From the NCBI RefSeq assembly GCF_001698815.1, contig NZ_LGSI01000020.1, positions 279,660 to 343,659 on the forward strand: 64,000 nucleotides of DNA, given 5' to 3'. The position numbers and the translations under genes are program-made. Of the stretch, positions 53,650 to 63,080 are shown piece after piece. This DNA comes from Pseudomonas syringae (lineage in GTDB: Bacteria > Pseudomonadota > Gammaproteobacteria > Pseudomonadales > Pseudomonadaceae). Position 1 is the stretch's first letter. The number at the start of each line of letters is the position of its first letter. The notes beneath the pieces were generated by a model. That model was not told the DNA's origin and ran no database searches. It saw nothing but the letters and a program-made list of their open reading frames with translations.

Positions 53650-54531
53650 ATGGATCACTTTGGCGCGCTTAGCGCATTCGTTCAGGCCGCACAAACACGC
53701 AGCTTTACCGAGGCGGGTCGCAGAACCGGCGTGTCGTCCTCTGCAGTGGGCAAGGCCGTCGCGCGATTGGAGCAAGACCTCGGTGTAAGGCTGTTTCATC
53801 GTTCGACTCGGGCCATCACGCTGACCGCCGAGGGCGGTCTGTTCCTGGAACGCTGCAATCGGATTTTTGCTGAGTTCGAGGTCGCCAAGCGCGAGCTCAC
53901 TCAGGCCGCAGGCAAACCGCAAGGGAAATTAAGAGTCGGCCTGCCGCAATTGGGCATGAGCCTGATGGCCCACTTGATCGCTTTTCAGCAGGCTTACCCT
54001 GAGATTGAACTCGAGCTTGAGTTCAGCGACAGGCTGGTCAATGTGATTGAGGAAGGGTTTGATGCTGTCGTGCGTATCGGTGAGGCCGAGGATTCGCGAC
54101 TCACCCGGCGCAGGCTCAATGGTTACAGTCATCGGTTGGTAGCGTCCCCGGCATACCTTTTGGATCGAGGCGTTCCTGGCCGACCGTCTGACCTTTCCAG
54201 GCATTCCTGCCTGCGTTATCGATACCCCACCAGTGGCAAACTGGATCCTTGGCCGCTTGTGGTTAAAGGCGCCGCAGTCACTGTTGACGTCCCGACGTCG
54301 GCGACAGCCAACGCCATTGAGTCCTTGATGGCGATGGCCGAGGCGGGTCTGGGCATTGCCTGCCTTCCAGATTTTTTTGTAGAGAACGCCGTTGCCGAGG
54401 GACGATTAACGCCTGTTCTAGAGCGCCATGTTCACGACCATCGCACCATCAGTATTCTCTGGCCCTCCAGCCGTCAGCCGTTACCGAAGATCAAGGCGTT
54501 CGTGGAGTTCATGGCTTCTCGCCTGGCTTAG
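53650..54531 (+). CDS. LysR-family regulator (CrgA-like)
   Basis: The product of 293 aa has an N-terminal helix-turn-helix (RSFTEAGRRTGVSSSAVGKA, VARLEQDLGVRLFHRSTRAI) and a CrgA-type effector domain (QGKLRVGLPQLGMSLMAHLI, VIEEGFDAVVRIGEAEDSRL). It is divergent, about 150 bp away, from the flavoprotein gene at 53496 and is the likely controller of that operon. Confidence 0.9.
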   Translation: MDHFGALSAFVQAAQTRSFTEAGRRTGVSSSAVGKAVARLEQDLGVRLFHRSTRAITLTAEGGLFLERCNRIFAEFEVAKRELTQAAGKPQGKLRVGLPQLGMSLMAHLIAFQQAYPEIELELEFSDRLVNVIEEGFDAVVRIGEAEDSRLTRRRLNGYSHRLVASPAYLLDRGVPGRPSDLSRHSCLRYRYPTSGKLDPWPLVVKGAAVTVDVPTSATANAIESLMAMAEAGLGIACLPDFFVENAVAEGRLTPVLERHVHDHRTISILWPSSRQPLPKIKAFVEFMASRLA

Positions 54532-54625
54532 ATTACTTGCCGAGGTCGGCCAGCTTGTCGGGATAGCGCCGCTTCGTTGTGACTGAGCAAACGATAGGCG
54601 GTTTATCTATCCCGACCAGGACTGA

Positions 54626-55024
54626 TTACGCTTTCGATGGCTTTGCAGCGAAAGCGCCGTCACCCAGCAAAGCAACAACCAGCGCAGTCACGGACAGGTA
54701 AATCGGATATTCCCAGCCGCCATTGGCATTGGTAAAGCTCCAGCCGTTGCCGAAGTGCACGGTCGCGGCTACAAACAGTTGAACAACAGCAATCGCAGCC
54801 ACCCAGCGAGCATAGACGCCCAGGACCAGCATCAAACCGCCGATGACTTCAAAGGCCATAACCGGATAGGCCAGGAAGCCTGGGAAGCCAATGGACTCGA
54901 AAAAGCCAGCAGTACCTGCCGGGGTGAAGACGAATACTTTGGTCAGACCGTGGGCGATGAACATGATGCCCAGAGCCAGGCGCATGACTAGTGCGGCGTA
55001 AGGAGCGGTGCGTGAATCAATCAT
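54626..55024 (-). CDS. DoxX-family membrane protein
   Basis: The product of 132 aa has four membrane segments: ALVMRLALGIMFIAHGLTKV, FPGFLAYPVMAFEVIGGLML, WVAAIAVVQLFVAATVHFG and YLSVTALVVALLGDGAF. Its sequence matches DoxX/YqjF-like proteins, often seen with ring-cleavage or quinone-stress genes (CatD in Bacillus). The electron or thiol partner is unknown. Last gene of an operon with the hydrolase and dioxygenase. Confidence 0.87.
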   Translation of the reverse strand: MIDSRTAPYAALVMRLALGIMFIAHGLTKVFVFTPAGTAGFFESIGFPGFLAYPVMAFEVIGGLMLVLGVYARWVAAIAVVQLFVAATVHFGNGWSFTNANGGWEYPIYLSVTALVVALLGDGAFAAKPSKA

Positions 55025-55054
55025 GATGAAGCTTCCTTTGGTTATTAGAGCGGA

Positions 55055-55726
55055 TCAGTTAGAAAGTGAAAGGGTCTGGTTCAGCCATTGCGAGAAATCA
55101 GCCAGTTCTTCCGGGACAATCTCGTGGGCCATGTCGTAAAAGTGAGTCTGGTGTTCCACACCAATCCGGCTGAGCCAGGCGTCAGCTTCATGTGCCCAGT
55201 CAATAGGCAGCACGTTGTCGTGGTGGCCGTGAGCAATGAAGGCTGAGACGCTTTTCAGCTGGGCCTGTGTCGCAATCCGCGGCTCGATTTCCCGCAGCAT
55301 CCGCCCGCTGAGCAGCGCAAAGCCTGCCACCAGTTCAGGTCGCGTGACGCCGACGCTGGAACTCATGATCCCGCCTTGGCTGAAGCCGGCGATCACGGTA
55401 GGTAGCGGAGGAAGTGCCTCAATAAACCGGATCAACAACTGGCGGCTGGATTCGGCCTGCTCCTGATTGAACGACGGCCCATTGCTGGTGAAGTTGACCT
55501 GGTACCAGGCGAATCCTTGAGGGCCAACCTGCAGCGGGCCGCGGAGCAACAGAATCTCGATGTCTTCTGGCAGGGATGCGGCAAGGCTGGCCAGATTGGT
55601 TTCGTTCGATCCCACGCCGTGAAGCAGCAACAACCGTGCTTTCGGGCTGGCGGTGTTACACGCCTTACGGAAGAAAATACCTGACTCTGACTCGCGTGCT
55701 GGTTCAGAAAAGCTGATGTTTTGCAT
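55055..55726 (-). CDS. alpha/beta hydrolase (phospholipase/carboxylesterase family)
   Basis: The product of 223 aa has the nucleophile elbow in AGFSQGGIMS, an early LLLHGVGSNETNLASLAA, and catalytic Asp/His candidates in AHGHHDNVLPIDWAHEAD and FYDMAHEIVPEE. This is the carboxylesterase family that includes MhqD of Bacillus, a quinone/catechol-inducible hydrolase. It may remove ester or thiol adducts. It lies between the dioxygenase gene (4 bp upstream) and doxX. Confidence 0.88.
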   Translation of the reverse strand: MQNISFSEPARESESGIFFRKACNTASPKARLLLLHGVGSNETNLASLAASLPEDIEILLLRGPLQVGPQGFAWYQVNFTSNGPSFNQEQAESSRQLLIRFIEALPPLPTVIAGFSQGGIMSSSVGVTRPELVAGFALLSGRMLREIEPRIATQAQLKSVSAFIAHGHHDNVLPIDWAHEADAWLSRIGVEHQTHFYDMAHEIVPEELADFSQWLNQTLSLSN

Positions 55727-55730
55727 GAAG

Positions 55731-56564
55731 TTATCTCACATCTTGAACGGGTTGAACTGACTCGAATCGTTCGTTATCGATCGAGGTGAAGAGGTAGCTG
55801 TCCATGGCCAGTACGCCATGGGTAATCCCGCCGTCCAGAACCTGAGTCTGGTAACTTTTTCCGGCTGCACCGAGCGCAATGAACAGCGGCAAGAAATGCT
55901 CATCGGTCGGATGTGCGCGTTCCGCTGAAGGTGCGTATTGCTTGTAATCCAGCAATTGATCAATGTTTCCAGCCTGCAAGGTTCTGGCGGTCCAGGCTGC
56001 AAACTGTTTGACGTAGTCGGCGCCGTGGCTCGTAGCGCCGCGGAACTCGTACAGGTTATGGGTCAGGCTTCCTGACGCCACGATCAGCACATTCATGTCT
56101 CGCAGCGGCTTGAGTGCTGCGCCAAGTTGCCACGCGCTGCGCGTATCAAGCGTCGCAGGCATGGAGACCTGAACCACCGGTATGTTTGCTTCGGGCGCCA
56201 GATACAGCAGCGGTACCCATGCGCCGTGATCAAGACCCCGGGTCTGATCGAGCCGGGATTTCCAGCCCGCCGTCTGCAGCAGATCAACGATATGACTCGC
56301 TAACTCTGGCGCGCCCGGCGCCGGGTAGGACAACTGATACAAAGCGTCCGGAAAACCGCCAAAGTCGTGAATGGTTTTAGGTGCGGTGCTCGCCGTTACA
56401 CTGACTTCTCCACGGGTCATCCAGTGCGGCGAGAGGACTACGATGGCGTCAGGTTTTGGCAGTTCGCGACCAAGCTCGGCCAGTTTCGGGCCAGCCAGGC
56501 CGGGTTCGATTGCGAACGTAGGAGCACCATGAGACACAAACAGCAGGGGAAACAAAGTGTTCAT
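55731..56564 (-). CDS. class III extradiol dioxygenase (LigB/DODA-like)
   Basis: The product of 277 aa is of the LigB/YgiD group: LLFVSHGAPTFAIEPG (metal His), VVLSPHWMTRGEVSVT (His), RGLDHGAWVPLLYLAP, and GSLTHNLYEFRG (His). Such enzymes use a divalent metal to split catechol-type rings; the best-studied relative is 4,5-DOPA dioxygenase. It could cleave a catechol or dihydroxyphenyl compound made nearby, or act in detoxification. It follows the NADP-binding gene by 30 bp. Confidence 0.9.
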   Translation of the reverse strand: MNTLFPLLFVSHGAPTFAIEPGLAGPKLAELGRELPKPDAIVVLSPHWMTRGEVSVTASTAPKTIHDFGGFPDALYQLSYPAPGAPELASHIVDLLQTAGWKSRLDQTRGLDHGAWVPLLYLAPEANIPVVQVSMPATLDTRSAWQLGAALKPLRDMNVLIVASGSLTHNLYEFRGATSHGADYVKQFAAWTARTLQAGNIDQLLDYKQYAPSAERAHPTDEHFLPLFIALGAAGKSYQTQVLDGGITHGVLAMDSYLFTSIDNERFESVQPVQDVR

Positions 56565-56594
56565 GGTGACTATTCCTGTGTGATTACGTATTGA

Positions 56595-57224
56595 TTACTT
56601 GCTCAGCCAGACCGGAGCGATCGAAGTGCCCAGACCCGCGCCGTAGCCGAGGTAGATGTTGAAACCGGCCAGTGGCTCCAAGTAGCGAGCGTTGACCAAG
56701 CCACCGGCATCCACAGTGTTCCAGCCCAGGCTGCGGGCCAGTGCGATAGCTGTCTGCTTGGCGCGCTCGCTGTCACTGGCGACAAATACGCTGCCGGTCT
56801 GGTTGTTGGCAAACTTCGGACCATCAGCGAGCACTTGAGCGAACAGGGTGTTGAACGCCTTCACGACGTTGGCTTCTGGCACAGCCTTGGCGATTTCTTC
56901 CGAGGCGCTGGTGACGTGGCCGACAGTCAACGACATGTAGTCGGCGCTGAGCGGGTTGGTGATATCGATGACTACTTTGCCGGTCAGATCACCGATGCTT
57001 TGCAGCGCTGTGATCGCATCGTCATAAGCGGTGGCAACGAGGACCACCTCGCTGTCACCCAAAGCTTCGGATGCCACATAGGCGCTGACATTAGCGTGCT
57101 GGTCCGCCAAGGCTTTAGCCTTACTGATGTCACGGCCGGTGATGCGAACGGTGTGCCCTGCGGTTGAAAGCTGTTTGGCAAAGGCTGAACCCATGTTGCC
57201 GGTACCAATTACTGTGATTTTCAT
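56595..57224 (-). CDS. NADP-binding reductase (F420-dependent NADP oxidoreductase fold)
   Basis: The product of 209 aa starts MKITVIGTGNMGSAFAKQLS, a Rossmann motif with a following TGRD that suits NADP. VVLVATAYDDAITALQSIGD, VVIDITNPLSADY and the C-terminal LGWNTVDAGGLVNARYLEPL match the family of coenzyme-F420-type NADP oxidoreductases; in Pseudomonas another coenzyme or substrate must be used, since F420 is not expected. GAGG favours ATG 57224. First gene of the operon and divergent from a LysR gene. Confidence 0.87.
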   Translation of the reverse strand: MKITVIGTGNMGSAFAKQLSTAGHTVRITGRDISKAKALADQHANVSAYVASEALGDSEVVLVATAYDDAITALQSIGDLTGKVVIDITNPLSADYMSLTVGHVTSASEEIAKAVPEANVVKAFNTLFAQVLADGPKFANNQTGSVFVASDSERAKQTAIALARSLGWNTVDAGGLVNARYLEPLAGFNIYLGYGAGLGTSIAPVWLSK

Positions 57225-57334
57225 GACTACCTCGTTTGAGTTGAGCTGCGTTTCGATGAGGCTCAGTTTATAGATTGCCCAGACGGGATAAATCAGGCTG
57301 AATGTGATGAATAGTTCCACTAAGTGAGACAATT

Positions 57335-58234
57335 ATGGATCGTGCGCTAGAAATGCAGGTCTTTTGCACCGTTGTCGACAAAGGGAGTTTTGTAGGCGCA
57401 GCCGAGCCGCTCGACATGTCCAAAGCCGCAATATCGCGTTACGTGAGTGGGCTGGAAGAGCGACTCGGCGCGCGGTTATTGCAGCGCACAACTCGACGGC
57501 TCTCCTTGACGGATGAGGGGCGTCAGTTCTATCACCAGGCCCGCGAAGTGTTGGCGATGATGGATGAGGCAGAGGAGGCCGTGTCGTCTGCATCGCCTGA
57601 GGCCAGCGGTATCCTTCGAGTGAACGCCCCCGTCAGTTTTGGCGTGCTGCACCTGGCTCCGATTTGGGCCGACTTTATGAACGCCTACCCCAAGGTTGAG
57701 CTGGAGATCAGCTTGAGTGATCGTCTGGTAGACCTGGTGGACGAAGGCATCGATGCTGCGGTGCGTATTGCACGCATGGAAAATTCTTCGTTGGTGGGGA
57801 GACGTCTGGCCGGTACTCGGATGTGCTTGTGCGCATCGCCAGCGTATTTGGTCAGCCATGCAGCCATCCGCACCTTGTCAGATGTGGCGGAGCACGGGGT
57901 GGTGGCTTACAGCAACTTCGCCAGCGGCAATGAATGGCATTTCGAAGGGCCACAAGGCAGTGAAAGCGTACACACGCGTTCAGTGGTTCGGTGCAATAAC
58001 GGGGATACCTGTCGAGCCATCACGTTGGCCGGTGGCGGCGTTTCGTTGCAGCCAAGCTTTATGGTGGCGCAAGATCTGCGTCGAGGCGATCTGGTCGAAA
58101 TACTGCCCGAGTACCGCTCGGTCGAGTTGGGCATCTACGTGGTCTATCCGACCCGTAAACATTTACCTGCGAAGGTACGGGCGCTGATCAACTTTCTGGT
58201 GGAGCGATTCGCCCATCCGGTCTGGGAGCAGTGA
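57335..58234 (+). CDS. LysR-family regulator (CrgA-like)
   Basis: The product of 299 aa has the helix-turn-helix SFVGAAEPLDMSKAAISRYV and SGLEERLGARLLQRTTRRLS, then ASGILRVNAPVSFGVLHLAP and VDEGIDAAVRIARMENSSLV. Divergent from the NADP-binding gene across 110 bp, it very probably controls the detoxification operon. A CACT-A-AGTG dyad occurs in that gap close to its own start. Confidence 0.9.
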   Translation: MDRALEMQVFCTVVDKGSFVGAAEPLDMSKAAISRYVSGLEERLGARLLQRTTRRLSLTDEGRQFYHQAREVLAMMDEAEEAVSSASPEASGILRVNAPVSFGVLHLAPIWADFMNAYPKVELEISLSDRLVDLVDEGIDAAVRIARMENSSLVGRRLAGTRMCLCASPAYLVSHAAIRTLSDVAEHGVVAYSNFASGNEWHFEGPQGSESVHTRSVVRCNNGDTCRAITLAGGGVSLQPSFMVAQDLRRGDLVEILPEYRSVELGIYVVYPTRKHLPAKVRALINFLVERFAHPVWEQ

Positions 58235-58358
58235 TAGACCTTTGGCAAAAAAACGGCTGATAAAAAGGGAGATGAAGTCATCAGCCGGATAAAAAGGAGC
58301 TCTGTGTCAGGAGCCATATGGCTCATAGATTCTCTAGGCTAGCCTATCCATCCCTGGT

Positions 58359-59312
58359 TTAGTTCAGTTGCAAGAAGCTGCGCAGATCTGCAGCAAATTT
58401 CTCCGGGTTCTTGAACGCCAGGAAGTGGTCGCCTTGCTCGGCTTTGGTGTACACATGAAGCACCGAGCCCTGGATGACCGAACTCATCCAGCGCTGGCTC
58501 TCCAGCCAGTCGCTGTACTCGCCGGTGAAGATCGCGGTCGGCACATTGATCTTTGATTGAATCACGTCTCGCCAGTCGTTGGTTGCGTGATCGAAAAGCA
58601 CCTGTGCAGTAAATGCCATGTCATCTGTAACCGCTTGTTGGACGAGGCTGATGACGTTGTGGAAGTAGGGCGAATCCATGGCCATTGCCCGCTCGACAAC
58701 CCGACTACCGGAAACGAGCATATTGGTGGCGGTGCCTTGCGCATAGGATGCAATCATTCGCTCGGGCGAGGTTGTGAACGCCCCAGCCTCCAGCCGCTCT
58801 TGCTCCGTCCAGTCGGCATGGCAATAAATCGATGGCGCCTGATCAATGATGCTCAGTGTACGAATGCCTCGGGTACCGAACAGATCAATGTAGGCCCACA
58901 TCACAGATGCGCCCATGGACCAGCCGCAGTAGTTGGCCTGCGACACGCCCAGGTGATCGGCAAACTCCTTCACGTCCATGGCGTACCGGGAAATGCGATT
59001 ACCAAAGGCTACACGTTCAGAAAAACCCTGGTTTCTCACGTCCAGCACATACACGTGGTAGTGCTTGCTCAAGATGTGCATCAGGTGAAAGTACATCGCA
59101 CCATTGGCAGACCAGCCGGGGATGAAAATCAACGGTTGTCCAGTACCTGCTTCCCAATAGCTAAGGTTGATGGCATCGCTTGTGGTGAAGCTGCTTATCT
59201 TCAGATCAGTAAAGTCTGAAGTGCGCAACGGCTGCCCAATGATCTCATGAGGGAAGTAAAAATCTTCCGCGAGCATTGTGTTGAGAGATACATCTTTCAA
59301 TGGGTAATTCAA
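58359..59312 (-). CDS. alpha/beta hydrolase
   Basis: The product of 317 aa has PLIFIPGWSANGAMYFHLMH (oxyanion loop), VYVLDVRNQGFSERVAFGNR, the nucleophile elbow in YCGWSMGASVMWAY, and an expected acid (EYSDWLESQR) and His (EQGDHFLAFKNPEKF). This is the standard triad of non-haem peroxidase/hydrolase-type enzymes; the substrate is unknown. It is divergent from a LysR gene at 59494. Confidence 0.87.
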   Translation of the reverse strand: MNYPLKDVSLNTMLAEDFYFPHEIIGQPLRTSDFTDLKISSFTTSDAINLSYWEAGTGQPLIFIPGWSANGAMYFHLMHILSKHYHVYVLDVRNQGFSERVAFGNRISRYAMDVKEFADHLGVSQANYCGWSMGASVMWAYIDLFGTRGIRTLSIIDQAPSIYCHADWTEQERLEAGAFTTSPERMIASYAQGTATNMLVSGSRVVERAMAMDSPYFHNVISLVQQAVTDDMAFTAQVLFDHATNDWRDVIQSKINVPTAIFTGEYSDWLESQRWMSSVIQGSVLHVYTKAEQGDHFLAFKNPEKFAADLRSFLQLN

Positions 59313-59493
59313 GAAGGAACACCTGCAAGTTGAAATGGCGATGGATATGTCTTGGCATCAACCTTGGTCTTTCGAAGGCAGTGTGATTTGGACCTTCGCC
59401 AGCGGGTATCAGTGGTATCGACCCAGAATAGGGCTTGAACTGCATCGGGATAAATACCCAAAATGGGGCAACATTCGAAACGGATCATTTTTA

Positions 59494-60402
59494 ATGGATC
59501 GGTTAAGCAGTATGGCTGCGTTCGTCAAGGCAGTTGAGATGGGCTCGTTCAGTGCTGCCGGGGATTCGATGCAGATGTCCGCGCAGTTGATTGGCAAGCA
59601 TGTACGCCATCTGGAACAGCATCTGGGCGTGCGGTTATTGCATCGCACGACCAGAAGACAAAGCGTCACCGACTTCGGTCGCGAGTTTTATGAGCGCTGC
59701 AAGATCATCCTTGCAGAGGTTGAAACCGCCGAGAACATGGCGGCTGAGACACAGGCAACGCCCACGGGGCGGCTTCGGGTGAACGCGCCGGTCAGCTTCG
59801 GGATGCAGTCCCTGGCACCTCGATTGCCGGGGTTCATGAAGGCCAATCCCATGATTAGTGTCGAATTGACGCTGGCCAACCGTGCCGTCGACGTGATCGA
59901 TGAAGGTTTTGACGTGGTGTTCAGAGTGGGTCAGCTTTCCGATAGCGGTTTGATTGCTCGTCCCTTGGCGCCTTATCAGTTGGTTCTGTGCGCAGCGCCT
60001 TCCTATCTGCGGGATAAGCCAGCGATCAAAACCCCGTGGGACCTTCAGGATCACGAGTGCCTTGGCTTTTCTCACACAGAATTAAGGACCCATTGGACGT
60101 TCGAGGGGCCTGAAGGCAAGGTGATCGTTCCTGTGAACAGCCGGCTGATGGCTGATCACGGTGAGCCACTTCTGTGCGCGGCGCTGGCGGGGTTGGGAGT
60201 CTTGCTCCAGCCGGTAGAGCTGGTACGTCAGGCACTGCTCCAGGGCGATCTGGTTCCGCTCTTGCCGACTTATCCCATTCCCTCACGTCCTTTGCATGTC
60301 CTGTATGCCCCGGACCGCCGGTTGACGCCAAAACTGCGAAGCTTTCTGGATTTCGCTGTGGCTAAATTTGGTCCTGATGCGGTGAATCCTCAGGTGTTTT
60401 GA
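59494..60402 (+). CDS. LysR-family regulator (CrgA-like)
   Basis: The product of 302 aa has GSFSAAGDSMQMSAQLIGKH and VRHLEQHLGVRLLHRTTRRQ (helix-turn-helix), then PTGRLRVNAPVSFGMQSLAP. Closely related to the LysR at 57335, so the two may share descent. The ATG at 59494 matches the family N-terminus; the frame to 59335 only adds promoter sequence. It is divergent from the alpha/beta hydrolase and precedes an SDR gene, either of which could be its target. Confidence 0.9.
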   Translation: MDRLSSMAAFVKAVEMGSFSAAGDSMQMSAQLIGKHVRHLEQHLGVRLLHRTTRRQSVTDFGREFYERCKIILAEVETAENMAAETQATPTGRLRVNAPVSFGMQSLAPRLPGFMKANPMISVELTLANRAVDVIDEGFDVVFRVGQLSDSGLIARPLAPYQLVLCAAPSYLRDKPAIKTPWDLQDHECLGFSHTELRTHWTFEGPEGKVIVPVNSRLMADHGEPLLCAALAGLGVLLQPVELVRQALLQGDLVPLLPTYPIPSRPLHVLYAPDRRLTPKLRSFLDFAVAKFGPDAVNPQVF

Positions 60403-60541
60403 AACACTCTGTTTTGAATGCATGCCCAGAACCGACATTTATCCAGTGGTTTTAAAGCTTTAGAGTGTCGGATTGCTTCTATACATGCTGTGGAAGCTCC
60501 AATAGGGTGGGCTATGTTCTCCCGATCGTGATGGAGTAAAA

Positions 60542-61336
60542 ATGAAAATCGAGTTGAATGCCAAACGTGCGCTGGTCACCGCGTCAACCGGTGGAATAGG
60601 TTTTGCGATTGCCAAAGGGCTCGCTGAGGCCGGCGCAGAGGTGGTGATCAATGGCCGCAGTGAAGGTTCTGTCAACGATGCGGTGGCCAAACTATCCAGC
60701 GCTGTGCCGGGTGCCACCATCACTGGCGTGGCCGCAGATCTGGGCTCCCCCAATGGCGTTGAAACGCTGGTGCAGGGCGCCGGGCATATCGACATTCTGG
60801 TGAACAATGCCGGGATCTATGGCACCCAGGATTTCTTTGAAACTGGCGATGACGTCTGGGACAGCTATTGGCAGACCAACGTTATGTCGGGTGTGCGTCT
60901 GAGCCGCGCACTGTTGCCGGCAATGGTTGACCAGAACTGGGGCAGGGTAGTGTTTGTGTCCTCGGAGTCGGCACGCAATATCCCGGCGGACATGATTCAC
61001 TACGGCGTCTCCAAAACCGCCCAGTTGGCATTGGCGCGCGGCTTGGCCAAGCGCGTCGCCGGTAGCGGTGTGACCGTCAATAGTGTCCTGCCCGGGCCGA
61101 CATTGTCCGATGGCGTTGCAGGCATGATGCAAAGCGAAGTTGAGCGTACTGGCAAATCCCTCGAGGAAGTCGCAAAGGCATTCATCGCGGAGCATCGCCC
61201 CAGCTCGATCATTCAGCGCGCTGCAACCGTCGAAGAAGTCGCGAACATGATCGTCTACGTGTGCTCGCCTCAGGCGTCAGCCACCACGGGCGCGGCGCTC
61301 AGGGTTGATGGCGGCGTGGTCGATGACATTGTTTGA
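60542..61336 (+). CDS. short-chain dehydrogenase/reductase
   Basis: The product of 264 aa is a classical SDR with ALVTASTGGIGFAIAKGLAE (NADP-type), LVNNAGIYG, catalytic Ser in VVFVSSESA, and Tyr/Lys in IHYGVSKTAQLA; GAALRVDGGV closes the sequence. It contrasts with the SDR at 8360, which lacks Tyr/Lys. GGAG precedes ATG 60542. The substrate is unknown. Confidence 0.9.
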   Translation: MKIELNAKRALVTASTGGIGFAIAKGLAEAGAEVVINGRSEGSVNDAVAKLSSAVPGATITGVAADLGSPNGVETLVQGAGHIDILVNNAGIYGTQDFFETGDDVWDSYWQTNVMSGVRLSRALLPAMVDQNWGRVVFVSSESARNIPADMIHYGVSKTAQLALARGLAKRVAGSGVTVNSVLPGPTLSDGVAGMMQSEVERTGKSLEEVAKAFIAEHRPSSIIQRAATVEEVANMIVYVCSPQASATTGAALRVDGGVVDDIV

Positions 61337-61609
61337 CCTGATCGGTTGATGCGCACTTGGCATCATCGATAGACGGTTGTAGCAGCTGATACTTCTATCG
61401 CCGACTGTTGAAATGACTCGGCGGGGTCGGTGGCAGAATTGCCATCGATCCATGGCGCAGGGTTGCAGGCAGCAGGCGGGCTTCGGTAGCTGGCGCGATA
61501 GCGCTCAAATCGATCAGTCGTGATCGCCTGACTTCCTTATCCCTTTAAGCGCGTATTCATGCAGTTACACTCCATGAAGTTCATTGGAGATAATTTCTCG
61601 CAGAGATAC

Positions 61610-62977
61610 TCAGGTGCTAACCGGTAGTTCGGACGGTCGGTTGACCCAATGGCTCACGCCGAGACAGAACAGTAGAGCCAGCGCACAGGTGATCATTGCA
61701 TTGGACAGACCCTGAGAAAACGCGGTGGGTTCTGTGCTGGTGATCATTGCACCAAACACGGCAACACCAATCACGCCCCCCAACTGCCGTGCTGATGCCA
61801 TCAAGCCGGATGCCATACCAGCATCATCCTTGGAGACAGATGACAACATTGAGTTGGTGATCGACGGCACCGACGCTGCGCTGCCAATACCCACAATCAT
61901 CAAGGCAATGTTCAAGTACCAAAGCGATGAGTCTGGAGTGACTCTGGATAGCGCCAGAAAACCTATGACCTGAATCAAGAAACCGGTGGTGATGATGCAC
62001 CGCGCACTCACGCGTTTGGCGATACGCGACGACACCATGGTGGAGAGGGTCAGCACCGCTGTCAGGGGTATAAAGGCGAGGCCTGTTCGAAACGCGTCAT
62101 AGTGCAGAAATGATTGGAAGTAGATGCTGAATACAAACACCGTTCCGTAGAACGTGAGATTGATCGCCGCGCCGGCCAATGCAGTGGTCGCCAATATTTT
62201 GTTTTTGGCCAGGCGCTCTGGCAACAGCGGGTGTTTTATCCGGCGCTCGATCACTACAAAGGCAATTGCGCACACCATGGCGATTGCCATGGTCGAGACA
62301 GTTTCGGTGCCCCAGCCTTTGGCGCTCAACTCGGTCAGCGCGTAAGTCAGCGATGCTAGACAAACTGCAATACTGATCTGCCCCGGCACATCGACTTTAT
62401 GCTCAACGCCAGGGGATGCCGGGGCGTAGCGCATGACAAGTCCGATCGCCAGAATGCCGATAGGTACATTGATCAAAAAAACGCTGCGCCAGCCTAGATA
62501 CTCGATTAACAGGCCACCCATGACAGGGCCAGCAGCCAAGGCGATACCTCCGCAGGCTCCCCACATCGCTACGGCGGACCTGCGCTTATCAGGATCCTCG
62601 AAAGCCAGCCGTATCAGTGTCAGAGAGGTCGGGACCAATAGGGCGGCTCCGACACCCTGAATCATTCGCATGCCAATGAGCATGCTCATGCTATTTGACA
62701 GGCCACAGCTGATGGAGGCGAGGGTAAAAACCGCAAACCCGGAGGCGAAGACGGTCTTGGCGCCGAACTTGTCGCCCCAGGCACCACCGAGAATCAGTAG
62801 CGCGGAGAACGCCATGGCGTAACTATTAATGACCCATTGCAAGCCGGTGAGATTTGTATCGAAAGCCGTTTTCAGCGCACCCAGACCGACGTTGACCACG
62901 CTGACATCGAGTTGGACTACCAGAAATCCTAAGCAGGCCGCGATTTGTATCGCAGCCAAGGAGGTGGTTTTTGACAT
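61610..62977 (-). CDS. MFS transporter, DHA2 (14-segment drug efflux family)
   Basis: The product of 455 aa begins MSKTTSLAAIQIAACLGFLV and contains VQLDVSVVNVGLGALKTAF, the DHA2 motif D1, then QWVINSYAMAFSALLILGGA. WRSVFLINVPIGILAIGLVM and many hydrophobic segments follow. It would export a drug-like compound in exchange for protons. The ATG at 62977 begins at the family N-terminus; an in-frame start at 63094 overlaps the upstream nitroreductase gene. Confidence 0.9.
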   Translation of the reverse strand: MSKTTSLAAIQIAACLGFLVVQLDVSVVNVGLGALKTAFDTNLTGLQWVINSYAMAFSALLILGGAWGDKFGAKTVFASGFAVFTLASISCGLSNSMSMLIGMRMIQGVGAALLVPTSLTLIRLAFEDPDKRRSAVAMWGACGGIALAAGPVMGGLLIEYLGWRSVFLINVPIGILAIGLVMRYAPASPGVEHKVDVPGQISIAVCLASLTYALTELSAKGWGTETVSTMAIAMVCAIAFVVIERRIKHPLLPERLAKNKILATTALAGAAINLTFYGTVFVFSIYFQSFLHYDAFRTGLAFIPLTAVLTLSTMVSSRIAKRVSARCIITTGFLIQVIGFLALSRVTPDSSLWYLNIALMIVGIGSAASVPSITNSMLSSVSKDDAGMASGLMASARQLGGVIGVAVFGAMITSTEPTAFSQGLSNAMITCALALLFCLGVSHWVNRPSELPVST

Positions 62978-63053
62978 GGTTTTACTCTGCTTTATCGGGG
63001 GGAGCGATGCTCGGCTGACCAGCAAACCCATGCGACCGCATGCAAGAGCGAAA

Positions 63054-63070
63054 CGCCGACAAGGTCGGCG
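63054..63070 (-). terminator. weak hairpin between nitroreductase and MFS genes
   Basis: CGCCGAC-AAG-GTCGGCG is a 7-bp perfect stem followed on the minus strand by TTTCG. It may attenuate but not stop transcription into the MFS gene. Confidence 0.4.
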
Positions 63071-63080
63071 TCGGTGTTTG

